From the NCBI GenBank assembly GCA_021732025.1, contig JAKFVU010000062.1:1-44527 (forward strand): a DNA stretch of 44,527 nt. The letters run 5' to 3'. The DNA is from Candidatus Obscuribacterales bacterium (GTDB lineage Bacteria; Cyanobacteriota; Vampirovibrionia; Obscuribacterales; Obscuribacteraceae). This document shows positions 28,101-35,663 of the stretch, piece by piece (the stretch's first letter is position 1; every line of letters starts with the position of its first letter). The position numbers were made by a program, and so were the translations under genes. A model generated the notes under the pieces. It made no database searches. It saw only the letters and a program-made list of their open reading frames with translations, and was not told the DNA's origin.

Positions 28101-28439
28101 TTCGGGAGAAAAGACTGCTGGAGTCAGCAGTAATCTGATTGGATCCGGCAAAGAAGGCAGACCGACGCTCTTTAGAACTAGCTGTTGCTGCTCAAGCTCA
28201 CCGTCAATTTCTGATTTATGAGAGACAGATGAATTTTGCTTGGCTAAGTCATCAGCCAACTCATGCAATATCTTAATTGCTTGCTTCTCTGTGGCTTCGT
28301 CTTCAAGAGCTGCTAGCAAACCGTTGAGTTTGCCTTGCACAATATCGGCGCGGTCAAGCTTACCGAACTCGGCATTAGGCACCTGACTACATGCAGCAAG
28401 AATTTCTTGCCTTGATGGAACACTGAGAAGCTTGCTCAC
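25161..28439 (-). CDS. Plant-type methionine S-methyltransferase homologue (SAM-MTase + PLP aminotransferase fusion)
   Basis: 1092 residues, close to plant MMT (about 1070-1090). GTG start. Residues about 100-330 are a class I SAM methyltransferase: VEVGTGSGWIS (136-146), LDLNP (161-165), and IGCIPQVLHPNP (221-232) where other MTases have NPPY. The middle (about 430-700) looks like a degenerate aminotransferase half. Residues about 710-1085 are a class I/II aminotransferase with QPNNPSG, FSDEIF and the PLP lysine Lys927 in GIAKSFAAGG. The IGCIPQxLxPNP, YDLSNYC and QADDTDxxxLVxxE blocks match plant MMT as I remember it. MMT makes S-methylmethionine from methionine and SAM. The upstream ribosome-binding site is weak. 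The stop overlaps the SDR start. Confidence 0.85.
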   Translation of the reverse strand: MSKLLSVPSRQEILAACSQVPNAEFGKLDRADIVQGKLNGLLAALEDEATEKQAIKILHELADDLAKQNSSVSHKSEIDGELEQQQLVLKSVGLPSLPDPIRLLLTPAVFSPELWGRTFAEGLLKSKEQFHGKRIVEVGTGSGWISLLLLFVTNVKEVLGLDLNPVAVTMAKLNTWLNGTTADGHYVLSMAGEPIVKAFQADVSDLLSMPLADGLHFDHVIGCIPQVLHPNPVKSEINFGVGEDSENQEALSEKDLYDLSNYCFEQGILEDRFGLPLIARALEQAQLCLNPGGRVTLVLGGRPGRHAIESMFDRRGYESKLVWMRRIQQADDTDLASLVDLEAEHGIRFHFFMSRDSELSVSAATAVKLLAAGRQVFHDLLVYQADTRFEPEVFAFVRNLNHMNLESLRKELDFSRLGHEKISFLSRLSRSLLDVKTIPYPHERGDLSIRAILARYLNGFCYYPIAASELFIAPSRSELVDMILRMVASKGDRILLSSSVASVYEKVARDNELELTVGNDDLSELNELDDLVAPKVVLVSPRQLLNPSPINFKAICQQARQHPDRWYLIDDSESFSISSELGSNMTLRFAGQEPLPENLILLYGLIKNTISRDLELSFLINAPAAWMEGLEIGSELSYSRIAYPTQLLYEWLFDDLMTFPFPDQVLERKLNASNLHGEVAHSESGLNGAKNTLVPLISELAQDPCFVAKPIDVETPGLIRLDYGEFESPVPDILVKGLLKGFLDEETTVLPQIVSERVAAYMKWTRKVSISGKRIVLAQGVFPLFGAMIKALSKRLGRPCLVAVPDGSYGPLYPMLTYYGARLVEVKTASDRAFLISPKDIAALPEKPDLLWLTQPNNPSGIFLDPERLRTIIENCHKQGIYVFSDEIFFLLSDHRLGKWTPSSLSAGSFASGPAASNIFMVDGIAKSFAAGGMRCGFMVTPDEDWAQEIASHVAAPPAAILRAWDALYSAFLEKAPHQMMDVSQAFSEVETYLTSQRKILSNRREELLALLKAKGLDDGYDTPYRGGLFLLAKLDSAHEKLATQYKLLTNPAAWARTPNMVRMCFCIDDAAFRETIERLSKFVSEEGTHGI

Positions 28440-28542
28440 TGCACTCTACACACTAGATAACAATTAGGTATACGTTTTTGATTACACCATTGTACTAGCA
28501 TTGGCAAACTTGAATCGAAAGCAACGAGCTATTGACAACAGG

Positions 28543-30351
28543 CTATGGAACTTCTGCCAGTCCCGGCCGTGGAGTGACCGCTGGGGCGGCGAGGCGAAGA
28601 TCGTTGCCTTTCCAGCGCGACTTCAATACAGGAGTTTGCAACACTCCTCTCTCAGTCAATACTTCTTGTTGCACCTTGTCTTTCATGTTGCTAAAAGCTT
28701 CACCAAGGGTGGTGGCATTGCCTTTGCTCTTCAGTGATTCTATTAAACAACGAGTGAAGACTGAGTTTTGATAGTGTTTTGATTCCCACGATACTTGCGA
28801 GGGCTGGCTTGACGAAATTACCAATTGCCCTGTGCCCTGAGCCACTTCAGTAACGTCCACGTTGCCTTGGCGGAAGAGCCCTTTAGCACCAGGATCGGCA
28901 GCACCACTGTGGCAGGCATCAAGGACTAAAACAACTCTATCTGAATGTACTCGACCTTTGATAATTCTCGTCAAGTCTTGCATAGGCAGACCCGAAGCAT
29001 AGAGACTATCAACCTGACTGTCATAGGCTAACAGATAGTTAACACCACCGATGTCCATGTCAGATGCGCTGCCATGGCTCGAAATGTAAATGACTACCAG
29101 GTCATCAGGATTGGCTACTCGAGGCAACCACTTATCGCCCAATTCAGAGAGAATATTGGCGCGAGTGGCTTGCTCATTGGTTAAAAGCTTGACGTGGTCA
29201 GGGGCAAAATTGCCTTCTTTCAACAAATAGTCGTTGAAATCTTTAGCATCTTTAGCCGGATATTTTAAATTGAGCTTGCTATCTTGGAAGTTACTGATAC
29301 CGACTATCAGAGCCCATTTATCTCTCACAGGGCGATTGGTAACATCAAGAGCTGATTCTTCAGGTTGGCTATCAGTGTCAACCTTAGCCGTTACTTTGCC
29401 GCTGGGTTTCACCTTTGCAGTATTGGCCATTGCAAGTCGGCGAGCCTCTTCGACTTCTTGCTTGTTCCGCATGCGTTCAATGCGAGCGTCTGCTTCTTTT
29501 TCTTTCAACGCTAATTCGCGCGCCTTGAGTTCATTGCGTGAACGCTCAGCAGCAGCCAATTCTGCCTCTTTTCTCTCGCGCGCTACTTTCGCTTCTAACT
29601 CTTTTTGCAAAGCCAGCCATTTAGGATCGTTGATACCAGCGGCAGTAGCAATGACAGTTTGATTAGTCACGGCAGCGGTGGCAGTGCTAGAAGTATTAGT
29701 ACTTGAGACACCATAAGTTGGCTTGCCCTTGCTGTCATATCCGCTGCTTGTGCGAGCAACATGGGGACGCACCGAACTACCAGTAGGATTGGAAGCCACA
29801 AGCGGACTGCTGCTCACGGTGGTGACAGCCAGTTCAGTGTTCGTTGGTTCTACCGGTTTGGCTTTAGCCAATTTTTGTTTTTCCAGCTCTTTTGCAGCAA
29901 AGTCGCGATTAGTCTTAGCGTCAATCAAATTAGGATCAATCGCTAGGGCTTGATCAAAGTCAGCTATCGCCTTGTCAAGCTGGCCGAGGTTAGAATGAAG
30001 CAGCCCACGGCTAAGGAAACAGCTAGTGCTGTCGGGAGCTAAGCGTATGGCCTCGTTAAGATCGGTCAAAGCCCGATCATTCTGCTTAATTGCCAGCAGA
30101 GCCAAGCCACGCCAGTAATATGAATCGGCCCGATCGGCATTTAGCTTAATTGATTCAGTCAGGGCCTGAATGGCCTGATCAAACTGACCTTGGTTATAAG
30201 CCTGCTTGCCGCGATCAAGAAAAGTATTCTCATTGTCGTACCAGGCCGCCCCAACCGGCTGACTAAGGTCATAGCCACTAGGCATGAACATAGGGCACAA
30301 GAGCGGCGTTAGGGAGAGAAGAAGCGAGGCTGCAATTTGTCGGTTTTTCAT
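28543..30351 (-). CDS. Exported TPR-caspase (peptidase C14/metacaspase-like)
   Basis: 602 residues. A signal peptide or N-terminal membrane segment covers about 4-22. Three TPR units lie at about 42-145. A charged helical coiled coil (about 240-310) is rich in Lys, Glu, Ala and Arg. The caspase domain (about 343-590) begins KWALIVGISNF and carries the catalytic dyad His426 (YISSHG) and Cys480 (LDACHSG). Both dyad residues are present, so it should be an active Arg/Lys- or Asp-directed cysteine protease. The C-terminal region ends in TPVLKSRWKGNDLRL, typical of the fold's last strand. It starts 40 bases after the stop of a Ser/Thr kinase gene, pointing to a kinase-protease pair. Confidence 0.92.
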   Translation of the reverse strand: MKNRQIAASLLLSLTPLLCPMFMPSGYDLSQPVGAAWYDNENTFLDRGKQAYNQGQFDQAIQALTESIKLNADRADSYYWRGLALLAIKQNDRALTDLNEAIRLAPDSTSCFLSRGLLHSNLGQLDKAIADFDQALAIDPNLIDAKTNRDFAAKELEKQKLAKAKPVEPTNTELAVTTVSSSPLVASNPTGSSVRPHVARTSSGYDSKGKPTYGVSSTNTSSTATAAVTNQTVIATAAGINDPKWLALQKELEAKVARERKEAELAAAERSRNELKARELALKEKEADARIERMRNKQEVEEARRLAMANTAKVKPSGKVTAKVDTDSQPEESALDVTNRPVRDKWALIVGISNFQDSKLNLKYPAKDAKDFNDYLLKEGNFAPDHVKLLTNEQATRANILSELGDKWLPRVANPDDLVVIYISSHGSASDMDIGGVNYLLAYDSQVDSLYASGLPMQDLTRIIKGRVHSDRVVLVLDACHSGAADPGAKGLFRQGNVDVTEVAQGTGQLVISSSQPSQVSWESKHYQNSVFTRCLIESLKSKGNATTLGEAFSNMKDKVQQEVLTERGVLQTPVLKSRWKGNDLRLAAPAVTPRPGLAEVP

Positions 30352-30391
30352 AATTCAGCTACTTTGCCTTGGTCTTTGTCGTTTGCATAAT

Positions 30392-32119
30392 TCAATTCTG
30401 AGCTGCGGAACTTTTCAGCCGCCTTAACAGTTCGAATTTTGACTGATCTACGCCGCCAATGGATGAATTAGGAGAAGAATCTTTTATTGTTTTCTTTACA
30501 GACTCAGAAGGCCTTGGTCCAGACGACCCGCCAGCCTGGCGAGCAACTGCTCGTGAAGGCCCGCCCCGCCTAACCTGGCCGTAATTTTCACGAGTATCCG
30601 AGTTCGGCAGCGACCGCTTTAAATTGCCAGCCCTTCCCGGCGGGTCAACCAGCGGTAACGCTTTAGTCGAGGGAACTGCCGAGTTTACTGAAGAATTAAC
30701 TGAGGAATTAACCGAAGTGCTGGCTGCACTACCGAATGAAGGGACATACCGTCTTACTTTTGTATTCTCAAGATTACGCCCAGCATTAACGGCAAATAAT
30801 ATACAAGCCGCGAGCATTAACGCAGTCAACGTATAGGTGAGCAAGTGAGAAGCACCAGTTGATTGGTTTCGGTTAGCTGCAAGCGGCCCAGATTCTTCTG
30901 CTGAGGCCAATGGCGGAGCAAAAACGTTATAACTATTTGCGGGAACGCCAGACGTACTGCCGCCACTATTCTGATGCTCGAAATTGTCCTGGGGATAGCT
31001 CCAAGAACGCTCTCCCCCTGGCTGTCGGGGCATGCTCTTGACGCTGAGATCGGGACGCAGACAGGCCTGCTCAAGGGCATCTTTGAAATCAATCATCGTG
31101 GCGAAACGCTCTGCCGGGTTTTTAGCCATGGCTCGAGCAATAACATTCTCAAGCTGAACCGGAAAGTGCCCGTCCGGACAGGCGCTAGCTAAAGTTGGCG
31201 CTTGGTTATTCATATGGCAATTAAGTAGCTCATAAACATTGGCGCCCCAGAAGGGGTCTTTGCCCGTCAGCATCTCGAAAGTGACACAACCAAGAGAGTA
31301 TATGTCCGCTCGGCTGTCACATTCACGACCCGAAATTTGCTCGGGGCTCATATAAGGAGGTGAGCCCCAAAGCTCGCCAGAGTGTGTAAGCTTGCGTGAA
31401 TCTTCACCTAATTTGGCGAGGCCAAAATCAACTACTTTTACTTGCCTTGTGCCAGGCTCAATTCTATGCCCGCCAGAATAGCCACCACTAGTAGTATCGT
31501 CGAGCAGCATAATATTGGCTGGTTTTATATCGCGATGAATAACCTCATGGCGATGAGCGTGACCAACTCCTAGGCAAATCTGTGAAGCAACACCATAGGT
31601 TTCTTCTATACTCATTCGCCCGCGCTCGAGAACTTGGTCGAGCGATGCCCCCTTTAAATAGTCCATAACTACATAGGGTTGGCTATCGGCGCCAATTACG
31701 CAATCGTAAACAGTAACAACATTAGGATGAGAAAGCTTGCTCAGTGTTTTTACTTCGCGCTCAAACCGTCTCCAAATATCTGGTCTTTCATCTACTCTAA
31801 ATTTTACAGTCTTGACCGCAACCAGCCTATCAACCGGTTCTTGCATGGCCTTATAGACCACTGACATGCCACCAAAACCTAAAACTTCAATGATATGGTA
31901 TTTATCATCAAGCACTGTGCCGATTAGTGGATCTTTGCCAATTTTCTCTTGAAAGCGCTTCTCTTCCTCAATCAGAGCCTCAGTCATAGCGTCTTCAGCC
32001 AAATTGCGCGTGCGATAGCCCGCACCAAAATCAGTCACTTTCGGCAGGTCTTCAACCTGAATTTTGCCAAACGCTTTATTGCCAAACTCATGGTCTATAG
32101 AATCGTTGTCTTGACTCAT
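30392..32119 (-). CDS. Membrane-anchored Ser/Thr protein kinase
   Basis: 575 residues. A 70-residue acidic N-terminal leader precedes a Hanks kinase domain (about 74-350): GFGGMS loop, Lys103, HRD with Asp197, DFG 231-233 and SPPYMSPEQ. The stretch between the catalytic loop and DFG carries an extra Gly/Ser/His/Arg-rich insertion (about 210-226) beyond the usual length. A membrane helix at about 424-446 follows a Ser/Gly/Pro linker. The roughly 125 residues after it are Ser/Arg/Pro-rich and probably periplasmic, with no PASTA repeats or other sensor fold. It lies between the exported helical protein gene (42 bases upstream) and the caspase gene (40 bases downstream). Confidence 0.92.
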   Translation of the reverse strand: MSQDNDSIDHEFGNKAFGKIQVEDLPKVTDFGAGYRTRNLAEDAMTEALIEEEKRFQEKIGKDPLIGTVLDDKYHIIEVLGFGGMSVVYKAMQEPVDRLVAVKTVKFRVDERPDIWRRFEREVKTLSKLSHPNVVTVYDCVIGADSQPYVVMDYLKGASLDQVLERGRMSIEETYGVASQICLGVGHAHRHEVIHRDIKPANIMLLDDTTSGGYSGGHRIEPGTRQVKVVDFGLAKLGEDSRKLTHSGELWGSPPYMSPEQISGRECDSRADIYSLGCVTFEMLTGKDPFWGANVYELLNCHMNNQAPTLASACPDGHFPVQLENVIARAMAKNPAERFATMIDFKDALEQACLRPDLSVKSMPRQPGGERSWSYPQDNFEHQNSGGSTSGVPANSYNVFAPPLASAEESGPLAANRNQSTGASHLLTYTLTALMLAACILFAVNAGRNLENTKVRRYVPSFGSAASTSVNSSVNSSVNSAVPSTKALPLVDPPGRAGNLKRSLPNSDTRENYGQVRRGGPSRAVARQAGGSSGPRPSESVKKTIKDSSPNSSIGGVDQSKFELLRRLKSSAAQN

Positions 32120-32161
32120 TAGTTGACGTACCCAAAGCGAGTGTTAATGGCGAAGGACAAA

Positions 32162-33253
32162 CTAATTAGGTGGTCCCCCACCTTGTCCGTGGACATCATT
32201 AGGGCCAGGAGGGCCACCTTGTTGATTGAAGCCCATACCACGACCACCTTTGAAATTTGGTCGATCATCTGGCTGGTGCTTAATCTCATCCATTAAGCTA
32301 GAAAGCATTTGCCTAATGCGCCCAGGGTCTGCACCATTGTTACGCTCAGCAGAAATGTCGCTGAGTTTACGCAAATAGTAGACACCAAAGGTAGGGTCAC
32401 CACGATGCTGAGCCACCTCAGTTTTGATCTTAGCGAAAATAGCCAGGTTCTGCACTTCAATTGAATCATTCATTGCTGGACTAGCAAAGTTTTTGGTTCT
32501 CTCTGAATTTTGGTTGGGCACTTTACTTGATGAAACCACCGAGATACCGCGACCAGAGCCGGTTCGACTAGCCTGGCGAACGAGGTCTTCTTGGGCAGCC
32601 AATTTTTCACCTAGTTTCTGCACCGATTCTTTCAGAGCTGCGGCCTGACCGCTTTTAGCCTGAGACTCAATCTGGGCAAACATAGCCTCAAAAGGAGAAA
32701 CTCCTGTGCCCTTGCGCCGCAATGTATTGATTCGGTCCATAAGAAGCAAGCGCTCTTCTTCGAGAGGACCGGCAGACACTGCCATTTTGCGTTCTTCGGC
32801 AGTCAATCTACTTTTAATAGCCTCGTCATCGCCACCAACTTTGGTGACAGCAATAGTTGTCAAAAATTTCTTGGGGTCAATTGTACTGTTGGCATAGGTC
32901 TTAATGTCGCCAGCAGTGACTTCAACACTCTTGCCACTACTTGAATCTTCATCCCGGAATAAGACTTTGACAGTGCCAATAGATTTAAAACTATCAACCA
33001 CTGACTTGGTGACTAATACAGAATCGATGCGCAAATCATCATCAGTGGCTCGGGGATGGCGCCTAGTGAGAATTGTTGCTTCTCGTCCCGAGATCACGGC
33101 ATGCACCGGATAATCTTTTTTGATAACTTGGGCCTTGCGCACTGCCTCTTCGACTTTCTCGGCAGTGGCATCCTGAGCTTGAGCAATTTGGTAGCCGCTC
33201 AGCCAGACCGCGAGGGTCACTAAAGAAGCAAGTGAAGCTTTTTTGCTGTCCAT
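32162..33253 (-). CDS. Exported helical protein with Gly/Pro-rich tail
   Basis: 363 residues from ATG 33253; an upstream TTG at 33316 gives a charged leader that would bury the signal peptide, so ATG is preferred. A signal peptide ends near QIAQAQ. The first 120 mature residues look beta/alpha mixed (HAVISGREATILTRR, VKVLFRDEDSS, VEVTAGDIKTYA). After that it is mostly helical, with LTAEERKMA and a 'RKGTGVSPFEAMFAQI' helix turn like those of other secreted helical proteins in this window. The last 35 residues are Gly/Pro/Asn/Gln-rich. I do not recognise a family. It sits 42 bases upstream of the membrane kinase gene and could act as its periplasmic partner. Confidence 0.75.
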   Translation of the reverse strand: MDSKKASLASLVTLAVWLSGYQIAQAQDATAEKVEEAVRKAQVIKKDYPVHAVISGREATILTRRHPRATDDDLRIDSVLVTKSVVDSFKSIGTVKVLFRDEDSSSGKSVEVTAGDIKTYANSTIDPKKFLTTIAVTKVGGDDEAIKSRLTAEERKMAVSAGPLEEERLLLMDRINTLRRKGTGVSPFEAMFAQIESQAKSGQAAALKESVQKLGEKLAAQEDLVRQASRTGSGRGISVVSSSKVPNQNSERTKNFASPAMNDSIEVQNLAIFAKIKTEVAQHRGDPTFGVYYLRKLSDISAERNNGADPGRIRQMLSSLMDEIKHQPDDRPNFKGGRGMGFNQQGGPPGPNDVHGQGGGPPN

Positions 33254-33333
33254 CGCTAGTCTCTTTTTTGTATCTAAGAACACATCTACGCTTTCAGTCT
33301 TGAAATCACATCTCAAGTCAAGTGCCAGCCACT

Positions 33334-33384
33334 CTCAACTAAGGGATATTCCCAAAAATCAATTCAAGTCATCCCTTAGTTGAG
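33334..33384. repeat. Perfect 14-bp inverted repeat with 23-base spacer
   Basis: Arms CTCAACTAAGGGAT (33334-33347) and its exact complement (33371-33384) lie in the gap between the Spy-like gene and the exported helical protein gene. No T-run follows on either strand, so a simple terminator is unlikely. An operator, a processing site or an attenuating stem is possible. Confidence 0.8.
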
Positions 33385-33407
33385 GCTGTTTTCAGCTGAC
33401 CAGTCAA

Positions 33408-34139
33408 TTAGTGACTGCTGTCAGGCCCACCTTTCTCTTTCCAGCCACCATGCTTGTGCTCGCCCATCGATTTGTGATGGCCGCCCATGTGTCCGCCCAT
33501 AGACCGGCCATGATGGCCGCGCATACCGCCCATATGACCGCCCATTCCACCCATACCGCCCATCCCAGACCAACCGGTCATGCCAGGACATTTCATCATC
33601 GCTAGACGCAAATGTTTGCGCTGTTCGGGTGTGTAGACCTTCATTGTGGCGATTTCGTTTTCAATTTTCAGGTTAGCTAGGTCTTGAACTGCCGAAGCCA
33701 TCTGCTTCTTCAAATCATTGGCCTTGTTGCTGTCAATATCAGAGCTGGTCAAAACATCTTTAAGGTGGCGCTTGAGAGTCATTACTTCAAGAATCTTAGG
33801 AGCGAATTTGTCCATAAAGTCGCCACGCAACTGATACAGCTTCTCGTATTGGTCATCGGTCACAGCCACGTCGCCTTTGAGAAAGCGAGCGCCCATATCC
33901 ATCATGCCAGCATCAGGCATAGCCTCCATAGAAGCCCCGGCTGGTAAGGCCATGGCAAAATTGAAGCCGCCTGGAGGAGGGCCAAATTCGCCAGGACCGG
34001 GCGCAGATTCAGTTATTGCATTGCTTGGAGGAGCAGATTCGCCCTCTTGAGCCTGTACAGGAAGACTGCCAAGAGCCAGCGGTGCAATAAAAGCAACGGC
34101 GATACTGAGCAGTCTGGATCTCTTTAGATTTAAGGTCAT
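33408..34139 (-). CDS. Spy/CpxP-like periplasmic protein with Met/His/Gly-rich tail
   Basis: 243 residues from ATG 34139, chosen because CGGAGCG lies about six bases upstream and a signal peptide begins directly (core LLSIAVAFIAPLALG, cleavage near VQAQ). A TTG at 34208 would add an odd 23-residue leader. The middle (about 85-185) is a helical Spy/CpxP-type hairpin: VTDDQYEKLYQLRGDFMDK and a closing YTPEQRKHLRL, matching the paired LTxxQ motif. The last 50 residues are dominated by Met, His and Gly (GGMGG, HMGG, GHHG units), which suggests binding of copper, zinc or nickel. Spy-type proteins are periplasmic chaperones induced by envelope stress. It is the first gene of the kinase-caspase block. 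A weak promoter (TTGAAC-N19-TATATA) spans 34208-34178. Confidence 0.82.
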   Translation of the reverse strand: MTLNLKRSRLLSIAVAFIAPLALGSLPVQAQEGESAPPSNAITESAPGPGEFGPPPGGFNFAMALPAGASMEAMPDAGMMDMGARFLKGDVAVTDDQYEKLYQLRGDFMDKFAPKILEVMTLKRHLKDVLTSSDIDSNKANDLKKQMASAVQDLANLKIENEIATMKVYTPEQRKHLRLAMMKCPGMTGWSGMGGMGGMGGHMGGMRGHHGRSMGGHMGGHHKSMGEHKHGGWKEKGGPDSSH

Positions 34140-34289
34140 AACAACGCTCCGATAACTATTAAATAGCGATACGAGACTATATACGTACTGAGTCAGCAAA
34201 AAGTTCAATGATCGGAAGGAATTTTCCCGAGATTTTATATTAAGCTAAGCCCTTAAATTATAGATTCCCATTTTGCCCCAGGAAAAGTC

Positions 34290-35633
34290 ATGAGAGCCTC
34301 AGAGAATGCTGTGCCCCCGTTAGCCGTTGAAACTCTGACCAAAGCAAGCAATTATCGGTGGGTGGTCATAGGCTTTGGCTTCCTAATCACTCTCATCAAT
34401 TACTTGGACCGCTCGGCAATGTCTTATGCCATTGGACCAATTAAAAGCGAGTTTGGCTTTACCAACACCCAATTTGGACAAATTTCAGCAGCCTTTGCCG
34501 TGGGTTATGCCTTGATGACGCTCGGTGGGGGAATACTCGTCGACAAATGGGGTGCTCGCAGCGTTTGGTCGGGAGCCGCCGTATTGTGGTCGGCTTGTAC
34601 GGCTCTGATGGGCATTTGCTCTAGCTATCCGATCTTCTTCACCGTAAGGGTAATGCTCGGAATCACTGAAGGGCCTCACTTTCCAGCCCTTACCAGAGTT
34701 GTGGCCGACTGGTTGCCTGCGACAGAACGCGCCCGCTCAACAGCCATGGGGCTCTGTGCCGTGCCAATGGCCGGAGCTATCGGCGCGCCACTGATTACAA
34801 CTCTCATCGCAAGCTTTGGCTGGAAGGCAATGTTTGCCATTCTCGGCAGCGCTGGAATAATCTGGGCCGTGGTCTGGTGGTTCATTTACCGCGATTATCC
34901 CGAGCATTCAAAATTTGTCAATGACGCCGAACTGAAGATCATTCGCGAAGGACAGCCTCTCAATAGAGAGCGCAAAATGGCTGAGATGAAAGCCCATGAA
35001 ATTTCACTCGGCAAAACCACATGGAATTTTCTTTTCACAAACCCCTCTCTCATTGCCAATAACTTTGCCTTCTTTGGCTTCGGTTATTTGCTCTTCTTCT
35101 CTGTCACTTGGTTGCCCGGTTACATGGTTCAAACCTACGATCTGCACTTAAAACACGCAGGTGAACTGTTAGTGGCACCGTGGTTGACTGCCGCTGTAAT
35201 GTTGTTTTCAGCTGGCTTTCTTTCTGATTTTCTTTGGAAAAAAACAGGTAGCATGCGTGTCGCTCGCAGCCACATGATGTGGATATGTCAGCTGCTTTCT
35301 GGTCTTTGCTTTGTACCATTGTTATTCAACCCCACCCTACAAGTTGCCCTGATAATGTATTCACTGGGTCTTGGATTTGGCCTGATGCCAAATGCTGCGT
35401 TTTATGCAATAAACTGCGATTTGGCTAAGGATAAAGCCGCTACTAGCCTTGGGCTAATGGATTGCTACCTAGGCTTCGCTGGCATTCTGGCACCAATTCT
35501 CACCGGTGCGTTGTCTGATTATTTTCACGACTTCAGAGCCGCTTTCGTAATTCTGATTTTCTTTACTTTAACCGGCTCTATGGCCGTTCTATTCTTCCAA
35601 CATCCAGACAAAGACATGAAACGCTTTGCTTAA
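34290..35633 (+). CDS. MFS transporter, anion:cation symporter (ACS)-like
   Basis: 447 residues with 12 probable membrane segments. The N-terminal INYLDRSAMSYAIGPIKSEF and FAVGYALMTLGGGILVDKWGAR blocks, including the MFS loop 2-3 motif, and EGPHFPALTRVVADWLP, match the ACS group, which carries organic anions such as hexuronates, glucarate, phthalate or pantothenate-type acids with H+ or Na+. AGGA precedes the ATG. It diverges from the Spy-like gene. The next gene begins 30 bases downstream. The substrate cannot be told from the neighbourhood. Confidence 0.9.
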   Translation: MRASENAVPPLAVETLTKASNYRWVVIGFGFLITLINYLDRSAMSYAIGPIKSEFGFTNTQFGQISAAFAVGYALMTLGGGILVDKWGARSVWSGAAVLWSACTALMGICSSYPIFFTVRVMLGITEGPHFPALTRVVADWLPATERARSTAMGLCAVPMAGAIGAPLITTLIASFGWKAMFAILGSAGIIWAVVWWFIYRDYPEHSKFVNDAELKIIREGQPLNRERKMAEMKAHEISLGKTTWNFLFTNPSLIANNFAFFGFGYLLFFSVTWLPGYMVQTYDLHLKHAGELLVAPWLTAAVMLFSAGFLSDFLWKKTGSMRVARSHMMWICQLLSGLCFVPLLFNPTLQVALIMYSLGLGFGLMPNAAFYAINCDLAKDKAATSLGLMDCYLGFAGILAPILTGALSDYFHDFRAAFVILIFFTLTGSMAVLFFQHPDKDMKRFA

Positions 35634-35663
35634 AATCGCCTTCCAAAAATTACGGAGTTCAAC

